Below are positions 1 through 8,261 of a stretch of DNA of 64,000 nt, in pieces. How positions within the stretch are numbered: the stretch's first letter is position 1; the number at the start of each line of letters is the position of its first letter. The notes beneath the pieces were generated by a model. That model had not been told where the DNA came from and did no database searches. It saw only the letters and a list, made by a program, of their open reading frames with translations. Made by a program: the position numbers and the translations under genes. This DNA is from an uncultured Mediterraneibacter sp. Lineage in GTDB: Bacteria > Bacillota > Clostridia > Lachnospirales > Lachnospiraceae. The stretch is from the NCBI GenBank assembly GCA_944383695.1, contig CALWQP010000003.1:62001-126000 (forward strand), written 5' to 3'.

Positions 1-313
1 ACTCCCGGATCTTCTTCTCATAAGTCTTTCCTGTCAAATAGGACTGCCACTTCACCATGCCCAAAAGAGGCAGGAAATATATGATCCAAGACACCGGCAG
101 GATCAGCAGGCTGTCCAGGATCACTCCGCCGAAGATCACAGCCGCTGCCAGAATCCCCGCCGCCACAGGATGCCTGCCCTTTCGTCCTTCATAATATTTT
201 CTGTATTCATATGGAATCGGATCACAGACAAAATCCGGACCTCCTCCGTTTTCTTCCGGCTTTTGTACACCTTCTTCCGGCTTTCGCACGCCCTCCTGCT
301 CTTTTTTGTCCAT
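1..313 (-). CDS. Partial membrane protein of unknown function, cut by the window edge
   Basis: The gene starts with ATG at 313 behind a GAGAGGGAGA ribosome binding site and reads off the left end, so only the first 104 or so residues are visible. The N-terminus is charged and holds a duplicated KPEEG/KPEEN motif. A hydrophobic stretch of roughly 40 residues follows, probably two membrane segments, and then a basic region. It begins 15 bases after the stop of the membrane-anchored XRE regulator and is probably co-transcribed with it. I do not recognise the family; an accessory membrane protein of that regulator is a guess from position only. Confidence 0.6.
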   Translation of the reverse strand, partial: MDKKEQEGVRKPEEGVQKPEENGGGPDFVCDPIPYEYRKYYEGRKGRHPVAAGILAAAVIFGGVILDSLLILPVSWIIYFLPLLGMVKWQSYLTGKTYEKKIRE

Positions 314-328
314 TCCGTCTCCCTCTCT

Positions 329-1999
329 TTATTTGATTCCCGCTACAAAGAAATGATAATTCTCATCATCCGCTGTGTCCCGCTCCATACTCATTGCCGG
401 CGCATCCAGCCCCACGGCAGGATCCGTGCCGTAACCCACAGGAACAAGGAGATACGCCCCCTCTCCCTTCATGACGCGGTAAGTCTCTTCCAGCTCCGCC
501 TGAGTGTCCTCCCCCATGCCGGAGTCATCAGGATAAGTCTCAAGTATATTTACTTTGACCACACAGTCATAGCTGTCCCCGGCTGTCAGTTCCATATGGA
601 GGATCCGGCAGTCCACGTCCACGCCGTTCACCGCGAAAAGCTTCAGTCTCTCTTCCATACCACAGCGCACGATCCAGAAAATATCCTCCTCCCCTGTCAC
701 AACCTTGATACCCCCATAGGCATCAGACTCAAATCGACTGAGCGTGGGATCATTCTTCAGGGTCTCTTTCATCATATCGCGCAATTCTTTGCCCTTCTCC
801 TCTTTTGCTGGCATCTCCGTGATTTCCATATCCGCGCCCTCCGGCAGACTGGTGCGGGTAAAATACACCGGCGCGGATTTCTCCATCGTCACCTTGCACA
901 GAGCGACTGTACCGGATTCCACCATATCTGTGTCATCCCCTACTACACAGTCATCCGTGAGCACGAGCGTCCACTGGGGAAGTCCATTTTTGCACAGTGC
1001 AATGGCAAGCGTCCCAAACTGTACACAGTCGTCAGCTTCATAAGTCTGCTCTCCGCCGGACGGCGACACCACCGTAATGCCCTCAGGTCCGGTCTTCAAC
1101 TCCCATCCTGCTGTGTTCTTTCCTTCCACGCTCCAGCCGCCCTGGATCACATTGTACACATAATAAGTGTAAATACCGTTTCCTCTGTCTCCGTAAGTCA
1201 TGACATACTGATGAGTCTGACCGTCATCCGGGGACTGGTATGTGACAGCACAGGCATCGTCTGCCAGCCACTGGAGCTTCATGTCTTCTTCCGCTGTATA
1301 AGGAAATGTGTCCGACATCCTTGCGAACCAGAGGATCTGGTTCTGATAAGTCGTTACTCTGCCTGTGCTTTTTTCATATTTCAGCACCATCATATGCCCA
1401 TCCGGGGAAATACCGACTACACTCTTCCGGGCGTTTGGCTCTGCCCCGGTATATATACCGAATGCGAGAAGCACGATCAGGACAGTCCCGGTCACAGCTC
1501 CACAGAGGATACGCACCATTCTGTTCCGCACCAGCACGCATACCGCGAAAGCTGCCAGAAAGACGGCAATCCCAAAAAACAGATAAGGCAGCCAGTCGAT
1601 GATGTATTCAAACTGAGTCCTTCTTCTCACGTACAGATATGCCGCCTGCATACAGAGCACGAGAAACAGCGGAAGGAAAAGTATTCCTGCAAGAATAATC
1701 CGCTTTGCAGACAAACCGGATTTGCCCCGGTCTTCCCCATCTGCCGCAGGATGCCCTTTCTCCGTCATTCTTTTCTCTGGAGGGCTCTCTTCCTCATATT
1801 TCCCGGCCAGCAGCTCATCCACGCTGACCTCCAGTATACGGCTCAGTTCCTGAAGCACACTGATGTCCGGCATCCCGCCGCCGGTCTCCCACTTTGACAC
1901 CGCCTTATTCGTCACGCCGAGCCGGTCTGCCAGTTCCTTTTGAGTCAGTCCGATCGCTTTTCGCCTCTTGGCTATAAACTGCCCTGTCCTGTTCTCCAC
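329..1999 (-). CDS. XRE-family DNA-binding protein with membrane segments and large C-terminal domain
   Basis: Residues about 7-62 form a classic Cro/CI helix-turn-helix, with the motifs LTQKELADRLGVTNKAVSKWE and ISVLQELSRILEVSVDELL. A charged linker follows, then three or four hydrophobic segments between about residues 100 and 190, then about 360 residues of soluble, beta-rich sequence without a recognisable catalytic motif. This is the layout of a membrane-anchored transcription factor that may sense a signal outside the cytoplasm. The start is GTG at 1999, eight bases downstream of AGGAGG. The next gene begins 15 bases after its stop. The target and signal are unknown. An ATG-initiated frame on the opposite strand covers most of this gene but has no ribosome binding site. 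Confidence 0.8.
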   Translation of the reverse strand: MENRTGQFIAKRRKAIGLTQKELADRLGVTNKAVSKWETGGGMPDISVLQELSRILEVSVDELLAGKYEEESPPEKRMTEKGHPAADGEDRGKSGLSAKRIILAGILFLPLFLVLCMQAAYLYVRRRTQFEYIIDWLPYLFFGIAVFLAAFAVCVLVRNRMVRILCGAVTGTVLIVLLAFGIYTGAEPNARKSVVGISPDGHMMVLKYEKSTGRVTTYQNQILWFARMSDTFPYTAEEDMKLQWLADDACAVTYQSPDDGQTHQYVMTYGDRGNGIYTYYVYNVIQGGWSVEGKNTAGWELKTGPEGITVVSPSGGEQTYEADDCVQFGTLAIALCKNGLPQWTLVLTDDCVVGDDTDMVESGTVALCKVTMEKSAPVYFTRTSLPEGADMEITEMPAKEEKGKELRDMMKETLKNDPTLSRFESDAYGGIKVVTGEEDIFWIVRCGMEERLKLFAVNGVDVDCRILHMELTAGDSYDCVVKVNILETYPDDSGMGEDTQAELEETYRVMKGEGAYLLVPVGYGTDPAVGLDAPAMSMERDTADDENYHFFVAGIK

Positions 2000-2035
2000 A
2001 CTGCTGCCTCCTTTTCTGCTGTTTTGTCTGAATCA

Positions 2036-2063
2036 ATCTTAACAAAATCCATAGATTTTGCAA
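2036..2063 (-). promoter_or_regulatory. Probable sigma-A promoter of the XRE regulator
   Basis: On the minus strand TTGCAA (2058-2063) and TAAGAT (2036-2041) are separated by 16 bases and lie about 37 bases upstream of the GTG start. Reasonable but not perfect consensus. Confidence 0.45.
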
Positions 2064-2184
2064 TACACGGATGGATGAATTCCTGTCCACGCAGGGTAGA
2101 ACCAGCGGAAATCCGCGGTTTTCCATCCATTATCCCCCTGTCCCCAAATGTCTGTGACCATGCTCTCCAAAACCGGATTTCTAT

Positions 2185-2220
2185 AAAAAAATGGATGAAG
2201 CCTGCGATCCGGCCTCATCC
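2185..2220 (-). terminator. Rho-independent terminator downstream of degV
   Basis: On the minus strand the arms at 2211-2220 and 2193-2202 form a 10 bp stem (GGATGAGGCC with GGCTTCATCC, one G-U pair), followed by ATTTTTTTAT. The rest of the 307-base gap at 2000-2306 holds the XRE promoter, a separate ATGGATG/CATCCAT inverted repeat (2071-2077 and 2124-2130) and an AT-rich tract at 2220-2300. Confidence 0.7.
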
Positions 2221-2306
2221 CGCTATAGTTTTATAATAAGTATATTATTATGTTTCTAATATAATTATATTAATTCTTTATAAATAATTATAATTCTTTT
2301 CTCGCT

Positions 2307-3176
2307 TTATCGTTTCTTCCCATAGGATACAAGACCTACGACTCCCGGGCCTGCATGTGTTCCGATACTGGGGCTTACATCATTGATGATCACATTTGTA
2401 AAGCCGAGCGCCTTTACCATAGCTGCCACACTTTCAGCTTCCTCGATGCAGTCACCGTGCAGCACACATACCATCCGGTCCTTGCCGTAATGTTCCAGGT
2501 CAAGCCCTGCCTCCATCCGGCTTACCAGCGTCTTGAGGGATTTCTTGCGCCCGCGCACTGTACCGTCCGACTTCAGCTCTCCTGTAGATGTCACTGTAAG
2601 GATCGGCTTGATATTTACAAGGCTTCCCACCACAGCCGTAGTCTTGGAAACTCTGCCGCCTCTCTGAAGGTGATTCAGGTCATTCACCGTGAACGACACA
2701 TTCACATGCTCTCTTTCCTCCATGATCACATCATAGACCTCATCCATGGTCTTTCCTTCTTTCCAGAGCTCCACCGCGCGGTAAACAGACACTCCTTCGC
2801 CGAGAGATGCGTTCAGGGAGTCGAAAACAACAATCCTGCGCTCCGGGTATTCCTCCATGAGTTCATTCGCCGTCATCACTACGTTATTGCAGCTTCCGCT
2901 CAAGGCGCTGGAAAATGCAATATGCAGGATATCTTTTTCTTCTTTTAGGAGCTTCTCAAATCTCTCCCTGATCACTGCCGGGTTGTTTGCCATAGACTTG
3001 GGCAGCTCACCGTTTCTCATAGTCTCATAAAATTCATGGGGTTCCATATTCAGCTCGTCCCCATAAACCGTATCGCCAAATGCATAATACTGGGGGATGA
3101 TCGTAAGATGATTTTCTTTAATAAATTCAGGAAGCACATCTGAATTCGAATCTGTGGTGATCACATAATCTGACAT
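2307..3176 (-). CDS. DegV family fatty-acid-binding protein
   Basis: The protein has 289 residues and the full DegV fold. The N-terminal motif ITTDSNSDV is the family's TDS signature. Later motifs include FSSALSGSCNN, which contributes to the lipid carboxylate pocket, VNDLNHLQRGGRVS, and the C-terminal GTHAGPGVVGL motif. DegV/FakB proteins bind a single fatty acid and present it to the FakA kinase for phospholipid synthesis. No fakA is visible here, so this is one of the dispersed paralogues common in Clostridia. I chose ATG at 3176 because AAAGGAGGG lies five bases upstream; an in-frame ATG nine codons earlier has no such site. The gene stands alone and ends with its own terminator. Confidence 0.9.
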   Translation of the reverse strand: MSDYVITTDSNSDVLPEFIKENHLTIIPQYYAFGDTVYGDELNMEPHEFYETMRNGELPKSMANNPAVIRERFEKLLKEEKDILHIAFSSALSGSCNNVVMTANELMEEYPERRIVVFDSLNASLGEGVSVYRAVELWKEGKTMDEVYDVIMEEREHVNVSFTVNDLNHLQRGGRVSKTTAVVGSLVNIKPILTVTSTGELKSDGTVRGRKKSLKTLVSRMEAGLDLEHYGKDRMVCVLHGDCIEEAESVAAMVKALGFTNVIINDVSPSIGTHAGPGVVGLVSYGKKR

Positions 3177-3338
3177 AATTTCCCTCCTTTTAATACCGCT
3201 CATTTTTAATCGAACTGCACGCTATCACATCGAGTATGATTATATCAGGACAGCACAAAAGTGGCAAGAACAGAGGCTCAAATCCTCGATTCTCTGTTCT
3301 TGCTCATTTAGCACAGCATATTCAGCCAAAACCCGTTA

Positions 3339-3914
3339 TTAATGCCCTTGTTCAATATACTTAATGATTTTTGCCGGAACACCCCCGACAACTGCCCCCG
3401 CCGGCACATTCTTATTTACCACAGCGCCTGCAGCAATGATGGCATTATCCCCCACTGTCACGCCGGGAAGGATTGTGGCATGGGAGCCGATCCAGACTTT
3501 ATTGCCAATGTGGATCGGAGCAGGAAAATTCCCACTGCGCTCCTCCGGGCGCTGACCGTGATTGATGGTCGCAAATACTACATATGACCCTATGAGCACA
3601 TCATTTCCGATATAGATGCCGCCATGGTCCTGAAAGTGGCACCCGCAGTTGATAAAGACATTTTTCCCTATATAGATATTTTTTCCACACTCCGTATAAA
3701 AAGGCGGGAACATGGAAAAGGAGCTGTCTACCTGTTTTCCGATGAGCCTGGAAAACAGTCTCCGCATCTCCTCCGGTTCGTGATATGACCCATTCAGCTC
3801 TGCCGTCTCCTTAAGGGCTTCTGCTGCCAGCTCATGCATCATCATGTGCATATCTGAGCCCCCGGTGACAGGATTCCCCTGCCGCAGATATTTTAAAAAT
3901 TCTTCTCTCTCCAT
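3339..3914 (-). CDS. Sugar O-acetyltransferase, hexapeptide-repeat (Maa/LacA/NodL) family
   Basis: The product has 191 residues. An N-terminal helical cap (about 1-55) is followed by a left-handed beta-helix of imperfect hexapeptide repeats, such as [26 protein letters not shown] and [27 protein letters not shown], ending in [16 protein letters not shown]. Family members move acetyl from acetyl-CoA to a sugar hydroxyl, and the catalytic histidine probably lies in the INHGQ segment. A strong AAAGGAGGTC site precedes the ATG. The upstream region is AT-rich and shared with the divergent DUF3267 gene. The acceptor sugar cannot be told from sequence. Confidence 0.88.
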   Translation of the reverse strand: MEREEFLKYLRQGNPVTGGSDMHMMMHELAAEALKETAELNGSYHEPEEMRRLFSRLIGKQVDSSFSMFPPFYTECGKNIYIGKNVFINCGCHFQDHGGIYIGNDVLIGSYVVFATINHGQRPEERSGNFPAPIHIGNKVWIGSHATILPGVTVGDNAIIAAGAVVNKNVPAGAVVGGVPAKIIKYIEQGH

Positions 3915-4122
3915 AATTTAAGACCTCCTTTGAAAAGTATAGACCGCTAAGAGAGAAAAAGCTAATATTTATTTTCTATACTATATTATTATTAAAAAGT
4001 ATAAAAGTCGGATAACTCTATTGCCGTATATATTCTTTTGCTGTAAAATTAATCCAATAATAATGTTCTTTTATATCAACATTCCATGGAATGTGTATAG
4101 CAAATCAAGGAGAAAAATACTA

Positions 4123-4704
4123 ATGAGATTACACTATAAAGGAGAATACGATTCGAATCCTGCATCACTTCCCCATGGGGAACATGTTCCCGGAGCAGTA
4201 AAATTTAAAGAAGCTGAGACTTCAAAAGAGCTTTTAATTACAACATCTATATTAGCCATTGCTATAATCATTATAATGACAGTTATTTCAGTTATAAGAT
4301 TGGGGAGATTTCCCTTAAATGGTTCAATACAATCAATATTAGGGAGCTTTTGTTCAGTCCTGGTTTTATTTCCCCATGAAATACTCCATGCCATATGCTT
4401 TAAAGAAGATGTGTATCTGTATACAAACTGGAATCAATGTATGATGTTTGTAGTTGGTCCTGAAACCATGAGTAAAAGCAGATTCATCTTTATGTCATTA
4501 CTGCCGAACATTATTTTGGGGATTGTACCTTATATACTCGGGATGATCTTTCCGGACTTTACCTTCGGGCTTGTTCTCGGGATTTTTGCCGCCAGTATGG
4601 GCGCCGGAGATTATTATAATGTTTATAACGCTTTAACTCAGATGCCAAAAGGTTCGAGAACGTATCTTTACCAATTCAACTCATATTGGTATATGCCGAA
4701 ATAA
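4123..4704 (+). CDS. DUF3267 putative zincin membrane metalloprotease
   Basis: This integral membrane protein has 193 residues and four predicted hydrophobic segments (about 39-60, 73-93, 120-140 and 145-165). The second segment carries HEILHAICF, an HExxH zinc motif set in the membrane as in DUF3267 and site-2-protease-like zincins. A late acidic GAGDYYN could supply a third ligand. I chose ATG at 4123, preceded by AAGGAG; the longer frame from 4021 has no ribosome binding site. The local AT content is higher than in neighbouring genes, as is the upstream region. The substrate is unknown. Confidence 0.75.
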   Translation: MRLHYKGEYDSNPASLPHGEHVPGAVKFKEAETSKELLITTSILAIAIIIIMTVISVIRLGRFPLNGSIQSILGSFCSVLVLFPHEILHAICFKEDVYLYTNWNQCMMFVVGPETMSKSRFIFMSLLPNIILGIVPYILGMIFPDFTFGLVLGIFAASMGAGDYYNVYNALTQMPKGSRTYLYQFNSYWYMPK

Positions 4705-4709
4705 ATCGA

Positions 4710-4750
4710 AAGAACCGGAAGCGCTTATTTTTCAAGCTTTTCCGGTTCTT
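4710..4750. terminator. Bidirectional terminator between DUF3267 gene and tRNA-Trp
   Basis: AAGAACCGGAA (4710-4720) pairs perfectly with TTCCGGTTCTT (4740-4750). A further GCGCTT/AAGC pairing lies inside and T/A runs flank the stem on both sides. Confidence 0.75.
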
Positions 4751-4760
4751 TATCAGTCAG

Positions 4761-4831
4761 CAGGGGACGAGAGAATCGAACTCCCACCAAAGGTTTTGGA
4801 GACCCCTATCATACCATTTGACCAGTCCCCT
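4761..4831 (-). tRNA. tRNA-Trp (anticodon CCA), atypical
   Basis: The minus strand folds as a cloverleaf. The acceptor arm is AGGGGAC/GTCCCCT, the D-arm is GTCA/TGAT with a GG-containing loop, and the anticodon loop CTCCAAA gives CCA. The T-stem is GGGAG/CTCTC around the loop TTCGATT. The discriminator is G, as expected for Trp, and the 3' CCA is not encoded. The anticodon stem GGGGT/ACCTT has two G-U pairs and is weak. It has its own near-consensus promoter and a terminator, so it looks expressed rather than decayed. Confidence 0.8.
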
Positions 4832-4864
4832 GTATCGCGGTCTGCTCCTGCAAGCCGCTTATTC

Positions 4865-4893
4865 AGTATACTTTGAGGCGCAGAATTTGTCAA
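4865..4893 (-). promoter_or_regulatory. Sigma-A promoter of tRNA-Trp
   Basis: On the minus strand TTGACA (4888-4893), a 17-base spacer and TATACT (4865-4870), about 35 bases upstream of the mature tRNA 5' end. Confidence 0.75.
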
Positions 4894-4971
4894 GTATTTT
4901 ATTTGGCACTTTCCTGATTCTTTCGGATTTTCCGCAAACTTTTCCCCTATGGTCTGCATTTTCCGTATGGA

Positions 4972-5157
4972 TCATGGAATTTCTTCGTATTCGGGCATCT
5001 CTGCGATTGTATCAACTGATACCGCCTGAACCGGACGATTCGCAGCGTCCGTTCCGCCGCCCGCCTGCGCTCCGTCACAGACGCCGCACGCAGTCAGTGC
5101 CAGCGTGAGATACAATGCTGTGGCTGTCAAACGGACTCTGCCTTTTTTCTCAAACAT
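4972..5157 (-). CDS. Small putative lipoprotein (61 aa)
   Basis: A basic N-terminus is followed by a hydrophobic stretch ending in a lipobox, LTAC at residues 21-24. The mature peptide would be only about 38 residues, acidic and without a known domain. The ATG at 5157 is preceded by AAGGAGAAGAGGGG. It lies 83 bases downstream of the 50-residue peptide gene on the same strand and is probably in the same transcript, divergent from the response regulator/ABC/kinase operon. A role as an immunity or sensing lipoprotein of that system is inference from position. It could also be a truncated remnant of a longer lipoprotein. Confidence 0.5.
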   Translation of the reverse strand: MFEKKGRVRLTATALYLTLALTACGVCDGAQAGGGTDAANRPVQAVSVDTIAEMPEYEEIP

Positions 5158-5240
5158 TATATTCCCCTCTTCTCCTTGTATACTGCTTTCTCCCCTTTCC
5201 TTTTTATTTATGCTCATGCCGTCAGGATTCTTTCATATCC

Positions 5241-5393
5241 CTACTGGCGCTTCCCTGTCTGTTCCGGCCGTCTGACAGGTACTCTTACCGGTACCGGTTC
5301 CGGGATCAGGCCCGGAATCAGACCGTTTAAGATTTCCTTTAATTTCTTTCCTGCTCTACTGTTGACCATTCTATAATAAATTTCCATTGTCAT
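5241..5393 (-). CDS. 50-residue Pro/Val-rich peptide, unknown
   Basis: The ATG at 5393 follows a strong AGGAGG (spacing 8), and a promoter with 17-base spacing lies 50 bases further upstream, which argues that the gene is real despite its size. The first 20 residues are basic and amphipathic (YRMVNSRAGKKLKEIL). The second half is a Pro-punctuated hydrophobic and basic tract (GLIPGLIPEPVPVRVPVRRP), ending GKRQ. There is no Cys, no leader-cleavage GG motif and no signal peptide. I do not recognise it. Its divergent position next to a peptide-sensing type two-component/ABC module makes a secreted or signal peptide conceivable but unproven. Confidence 0.5.
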   Translation of the reverse strand: MTMEIYYRMVNSRAGKKLKEILNGLIPGLIPEPVPVRVPVRRPEQTGKRQ

Positions 5394-5443
5394 GCTGGTT
5401 TCCTCCTGATAAATCCAATACTATTTTCCGGGTTACAGTGTGG

Positions 5444-5472
5444 ATTTTACCAGAAGAATTCAGACTTGTCAG
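5444..5472 (-). promoter_or_regulatory. Promoter of the small peptide/lipoprotein transcript
   Basis: On the minus strand CTGACA (5467-5472), a 17-base spacer and TAAAAT (5444-5449), 50 bases upstream of the peptide start. The 304-base gap at 5394-5697 contains this promoter and the divergent one at 5613-5641; between them the sequence is AT-rich. Confidence 0.5.
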
Positions 5473-5612
5473 TGATTTTATCACTTTTTTTAGAATTGTT
5501 TATGTTTCATTTACAAAATTGAAAATTCTGTGTTCGCACCTTAGAGAGCAGTAGAAAACAGAATATTCGTCATGGTCAAAATCATAGACAATGATCGTCT
5601 TTTTCCGCTTTC

Positions 5613-5641
5613 TTGAATTTCTCACGGCACTCTACTACAAT
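5613..5641 (+). promoter_or_regulatory. Promoter of the response regulator/ABC/kinase operon
   Basis: TTGAAT (5613-5618), a 17-base spacer and TACAAT (5636-5641), 56 bases upstream of the ATG. Confidence 0.6.
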
Positions 5642-5697
5642 AGGTATGACACACTTTTATCTACCGAAGATCTGACACGTAAACGGAGGCTGAAAAT

Positions 5698-6372
5698 ATG
5701 AATACGATCCTGATCGTTGATGACGATGTATATATCGGGGACATGCTTGAGGAGATACTGGCAAAGGAAGGGTATCGAACGGCGCGTGCCTTTTCCGGCA
5801 CAGAGGCGCTGATGTTTCTTTCCTCTGCCAGACCAGACCTGATCCTGCTGGATCTGATGCTCCCGGGCTTAAGCGGGGAAGAGCTCCTCCCGCTTATCAA
5901 AGGCATCCCTGTGATCGTGGTGAGCGCGAAGGCGGAAGTCTCGAACAAAGTGGAGCTTCTCCTTGGCGGAGCATGTGACTATATCACAAAGCCATTTGAC
6001 ACGGCAGAGCTGCTGGCAAGGATCACGGTACAGCTGCGCAGAGCGGAGTCTGCTCCCGCATCCGGCTCTGTCCTCAGCTTCAGGGCAGTCAGCCTGAACA
6101 CTGCTTCCCATTCTGTCATTGTGGAGGATACTCCGGTCAGGCTGACACAGACTGAATATGCCATCTTAAAGCTGCTCATGCAGAATCCTTCCCAGGTCAT
6201 CGCCAAGTCTCTCATGCTGGAGCGGATCAGCGAAGACACGCCCGACTGTACGGAGAGTTCTCTGAAAGTGCACGTCAGCAACCTGCGAAAGAAACTAAAA
6301 GCTATAGATGGAAATGATTATATTGAAGCTGTATGGGGAATCGGTTTTAAGCTGAATGAAGAAATATCTTAA
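5698..6372 (+). CDS. OmpR/PhoB-family response regulator
   Basis: The receiver domain (1-115) shows the acidic pair D8-D9, the phosphoacceptor D52 in LILLDLMLPG and the conserved K98 in DYITKPF. A winged-helix DNA-binding domain follows (about 125-223), with LTQTEYAILKLL and the recognition-helix region SSLKVHVSNLRKKL. It opens an operon with an ABC transporter and a histidine kinase. This order is typical of clostridial and streptococcal modules that sense and expel antimicrobial peptides (NisRK/lantibiotic-protection type). The ATG follows CGGAGG. It probably activates the ABC genes downstream. Confidence 0.93.
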   Translation: MNTILIVDDDVYIGDMLEEILAKEGYRTARAFSGTEALMFLSSARPDLILLDLMLPGLSGEELLPLIKGIPVIVVSAKAEVSNKVELLLGGACDYITKPFDTAELLARITVQLRRAESAPASGSVLSFRAVSLNTASHSVIVEDTPVRLTQTEYAILKLLMQNPSQVIAKSLMLERISEDTPDCTESSLKVHVSNLRKKLKAIDGNDYIEAVWGIGFKLNEEIS

Positions 6373-6459
6373 CTGTTTCTTTACTCTTTTCTTTACCGCT
6401 TTCTTAACCCCTTCCGGGTAGAATCATCCATGTAAACAATCTTACAGGAGGTTTTATTT

Positions 6460-7377
6460 ATGGAATATATTCTGACAGCAGAATCGCTGAGCAAACAATA
6501 TGGGGATTTCAAGGCTCTGGACGGATTCTCCATCCATGTGCCAAAAGGCTCTGTCTATGGTTTTGTAGGAAAGAACGGGGCCGGAAAGACTACACTCATC
6601 CGCCTTGTGTGCGGACTTCAGGCCCCCACGTCCGGCAGCTATACATTATACGGTTCAAAGAACACTGAGCCCGGCATCGCGAAGTGCCGCCGCAGGATGG
6701 GCGCTGTGGTGGAAACGCCGTCCATCTATCTGGATATGAGCGCGGAGGATAATTTAAAAGAACAGTACCGCGTCATCGGACTCCCGTCTTTTGACGATAT
6801 CCCGGAGCTTCTGCGTCTTGTGGGGCTTGGACACACCGGAAAAAAGAAAGCAAAACACTTCTCCCTGGGCATGAAACAGAGACTCGGCATTGCCATCGCG
6901 CTGGCAGGCAGCCCTGATTTTCTCATCCTTGACGAGCCGGTGAATGGCCTGGACCCACAGGGCATCATCGAGATGCGGGAACTTATTTTAAAGCTGAACC
7001 GGGAGAAGCAGATCACATTCCTTATCTCCAGCCATATCCTTGACGAACTCTCCCGCCTTGCCACCCACTACGGCTTTATCGACAACGGGCATATGATAAG
7101 AGAGATAAGTGCAAAAGAGCTGGATGCGGCGTGCCGCAAGTGTATCCGTGTGCAGGTATCCGACATCCGCGCTCTCACCCGGGTCCTGGATGAAATGGGA
7201 ATCGAGTATAATATCTTTTCTGATACAATGGCGGATATTTTCGCCAAGATCAATATCTCCAAACTGACGCTCGCCCTGGCGGAACAGGAATGCGATATCA
7301 TCTCCCTGACCGAGCGGGAAGAAAGTCTCGAGAGTTTTTATGTAAATCTGATCGGAGGTGGGAATCGAAATGAATAG
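6460..7377 (+). CDS. ABC transporter ATP-binding protein, lantibiotic-protection type
   Basis: The 305-residue ATPase has Walker A GKNGAGKTT (about 37-45), the signature FSLGMKQR, Walker B FLILDEPVNGLDP and switch histidine in ISSHILDEL. About 90 extra C-terminal residues are typical of ATPases paired with ABC-2 or lantibiotic-immunity permeases. The ribosome binding site is AGGAGG. Its last codons overlap the permease start by eight bases, so the two are translationally coupled. It likely energises removal of a membrane-active peptide; the substrate is not known. Confidence 0.92.
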   Translation: MEYILTAESLSKQYGDFKALDGFSIHVPKGSVYGFVGKNGAGKTTLIRLVCGLQAPTSGSYTLYGSKNTEPGIAKCRRRMGAVVETPSIYLDMSAEDNLKEQYRVIGLPSFDDIPELLRLVGLGHTGKKKAKHFSLGMKQRLGIAIALAGSPDFLILDEPVNGLDPQGIIEMRELILKLNREKQITFLISSHILDELSRLATHYGFIDNGHMIREISAKELDAACRKCIRVQVSDIRALTRVLDEMGIEYNIFSDTMADIFAKINISKLTLALAEQECDIISLTEREESLESFYVNLIGGGNRNE

Positions 7378-8209
7378 ACTTTTATCTGCAGACTTTGCAA
7401 AACTGAAAAAGAACAGATTTTTCTGGATCTGTATGACCGGCATGGCTGTGTTTGGTATTTTTATGAAACTTATGGACTATATCAGCATGCGTGAGTATAT
7501 GGACAGGTCTTCGTCACTGCACTCCATGCTTCTTGTTTACTCGCTTGTGATCGGGTTTCTGACGGCCGCTTTTGTCAGCCTTTTTGTAGGAACAGAATAC
7601 AGCGACGGAACGCTACGGAACAAACTGATCATCGGTCACACGAGAGTCTCCATCTACCTGTCCAACCTGATCACCTGCTCCGCCGCAGGACTTATGATGT
7701 GCCTTGCCTACCTGATCCCTGCCCTGGCAGTCGGCATCCCACTGTGCAGGACAGACGATACAGACTTCCGGATGCTCGTACTTATGGTCCTGTACAGCTT
7801 CTTCATGTCCCTAGCTTTTACTTCTCTGTACACGCTTGCAGGGATGATCTGCCAGAATAAGGCGCTGACCGCCGTGGTCACGATCCTCGGTGTATGCTTT
7901 CTCTTTGTGGCTTCCATGTACGTTTCCGCAAAGCTGAATGAACCCGAGACATCCATTGAAATTTCCCCCTTTGCCGAAGACGGAACTGTCACCGCGCCCC
8001 GCCAGATTCCAAACCCGGGATATGTCCGTGGCACTCAGCGCCGGGTGTATGAATTTCTAAATGACCTTCTGCCTACCGGACAGTCTGTCACTCTCACACG
8101 GGGAGATACAAAAGCTGCTACACCACTCCTTCCTGTCTATTCTGCGGGAATCACAGTTGCAGCGTCAGGAATCGGAATGTTTGTATTCCGAAAAAGAGAT
8201 ATAAAGTAA
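7370..8209 (+). CDS. ABC-2 type permease partner
   Basis: The 279-residue protein has about six membrane segments, including one starting near residue 17 and a C-terminal one just before RKRDIK. The pattern, with the LFVGTEYSDGTLRNKLIIG motif after the second segment, is characteristic of ABC-2 or lantibiotic-protection permeases. I start it at ATG 7370, placed behind GGAGGTG; the GTG at 7358 lies inside that ribosome binding site. It overlaps the ATPase stop and is followed 52 bases later by the kinase. Confidence 0.88.
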   Translation: MNRLLSADFAKLKKNRFFWICMTGMAVFGIFMKLMDYISMREYMDRSSSLHSMLLVYSLVIGFLTAAFVSLFVGTEYSDGTLRNKLIIGHTRVSIYLSNLITCSAAGLMMCLAYLIPALAVGIPLCRTDDTDFRMLVLMVLYSFFMSLAFTSLYTLAGMICQNKALTAVVTILGVCFLFVASMYVSAKLNEPETSIEISPFAEDGTVTAPRQIPNPGYVRGTQRRVYEFLNDLLPTGQSVTLTRGDTKAATPLLPVYSAGITVAASGIGMFVFRKRDIK

Positions 8210-8261
8210 CGTTTGAAGGATATATGAAATCAAAACGATAGAAAAGTAAGGAGTCTGTATC

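Noticed and set aside
170-1897. 575-codon open frame antisense to the XRE regulator
   Set aside because: No ribosome binding site, composition typical of an antisense shadow (Cys/His/Arg rich, no domain), and the opposite strand holds a clear helix-turn-helix gene with AGGAGG.
7358-7369. GTG at 7358 as the ABC permease start
   Set aside because: The GTG is the end of the GGAGGTG ribosome binding site that serves the ATG at 7370.
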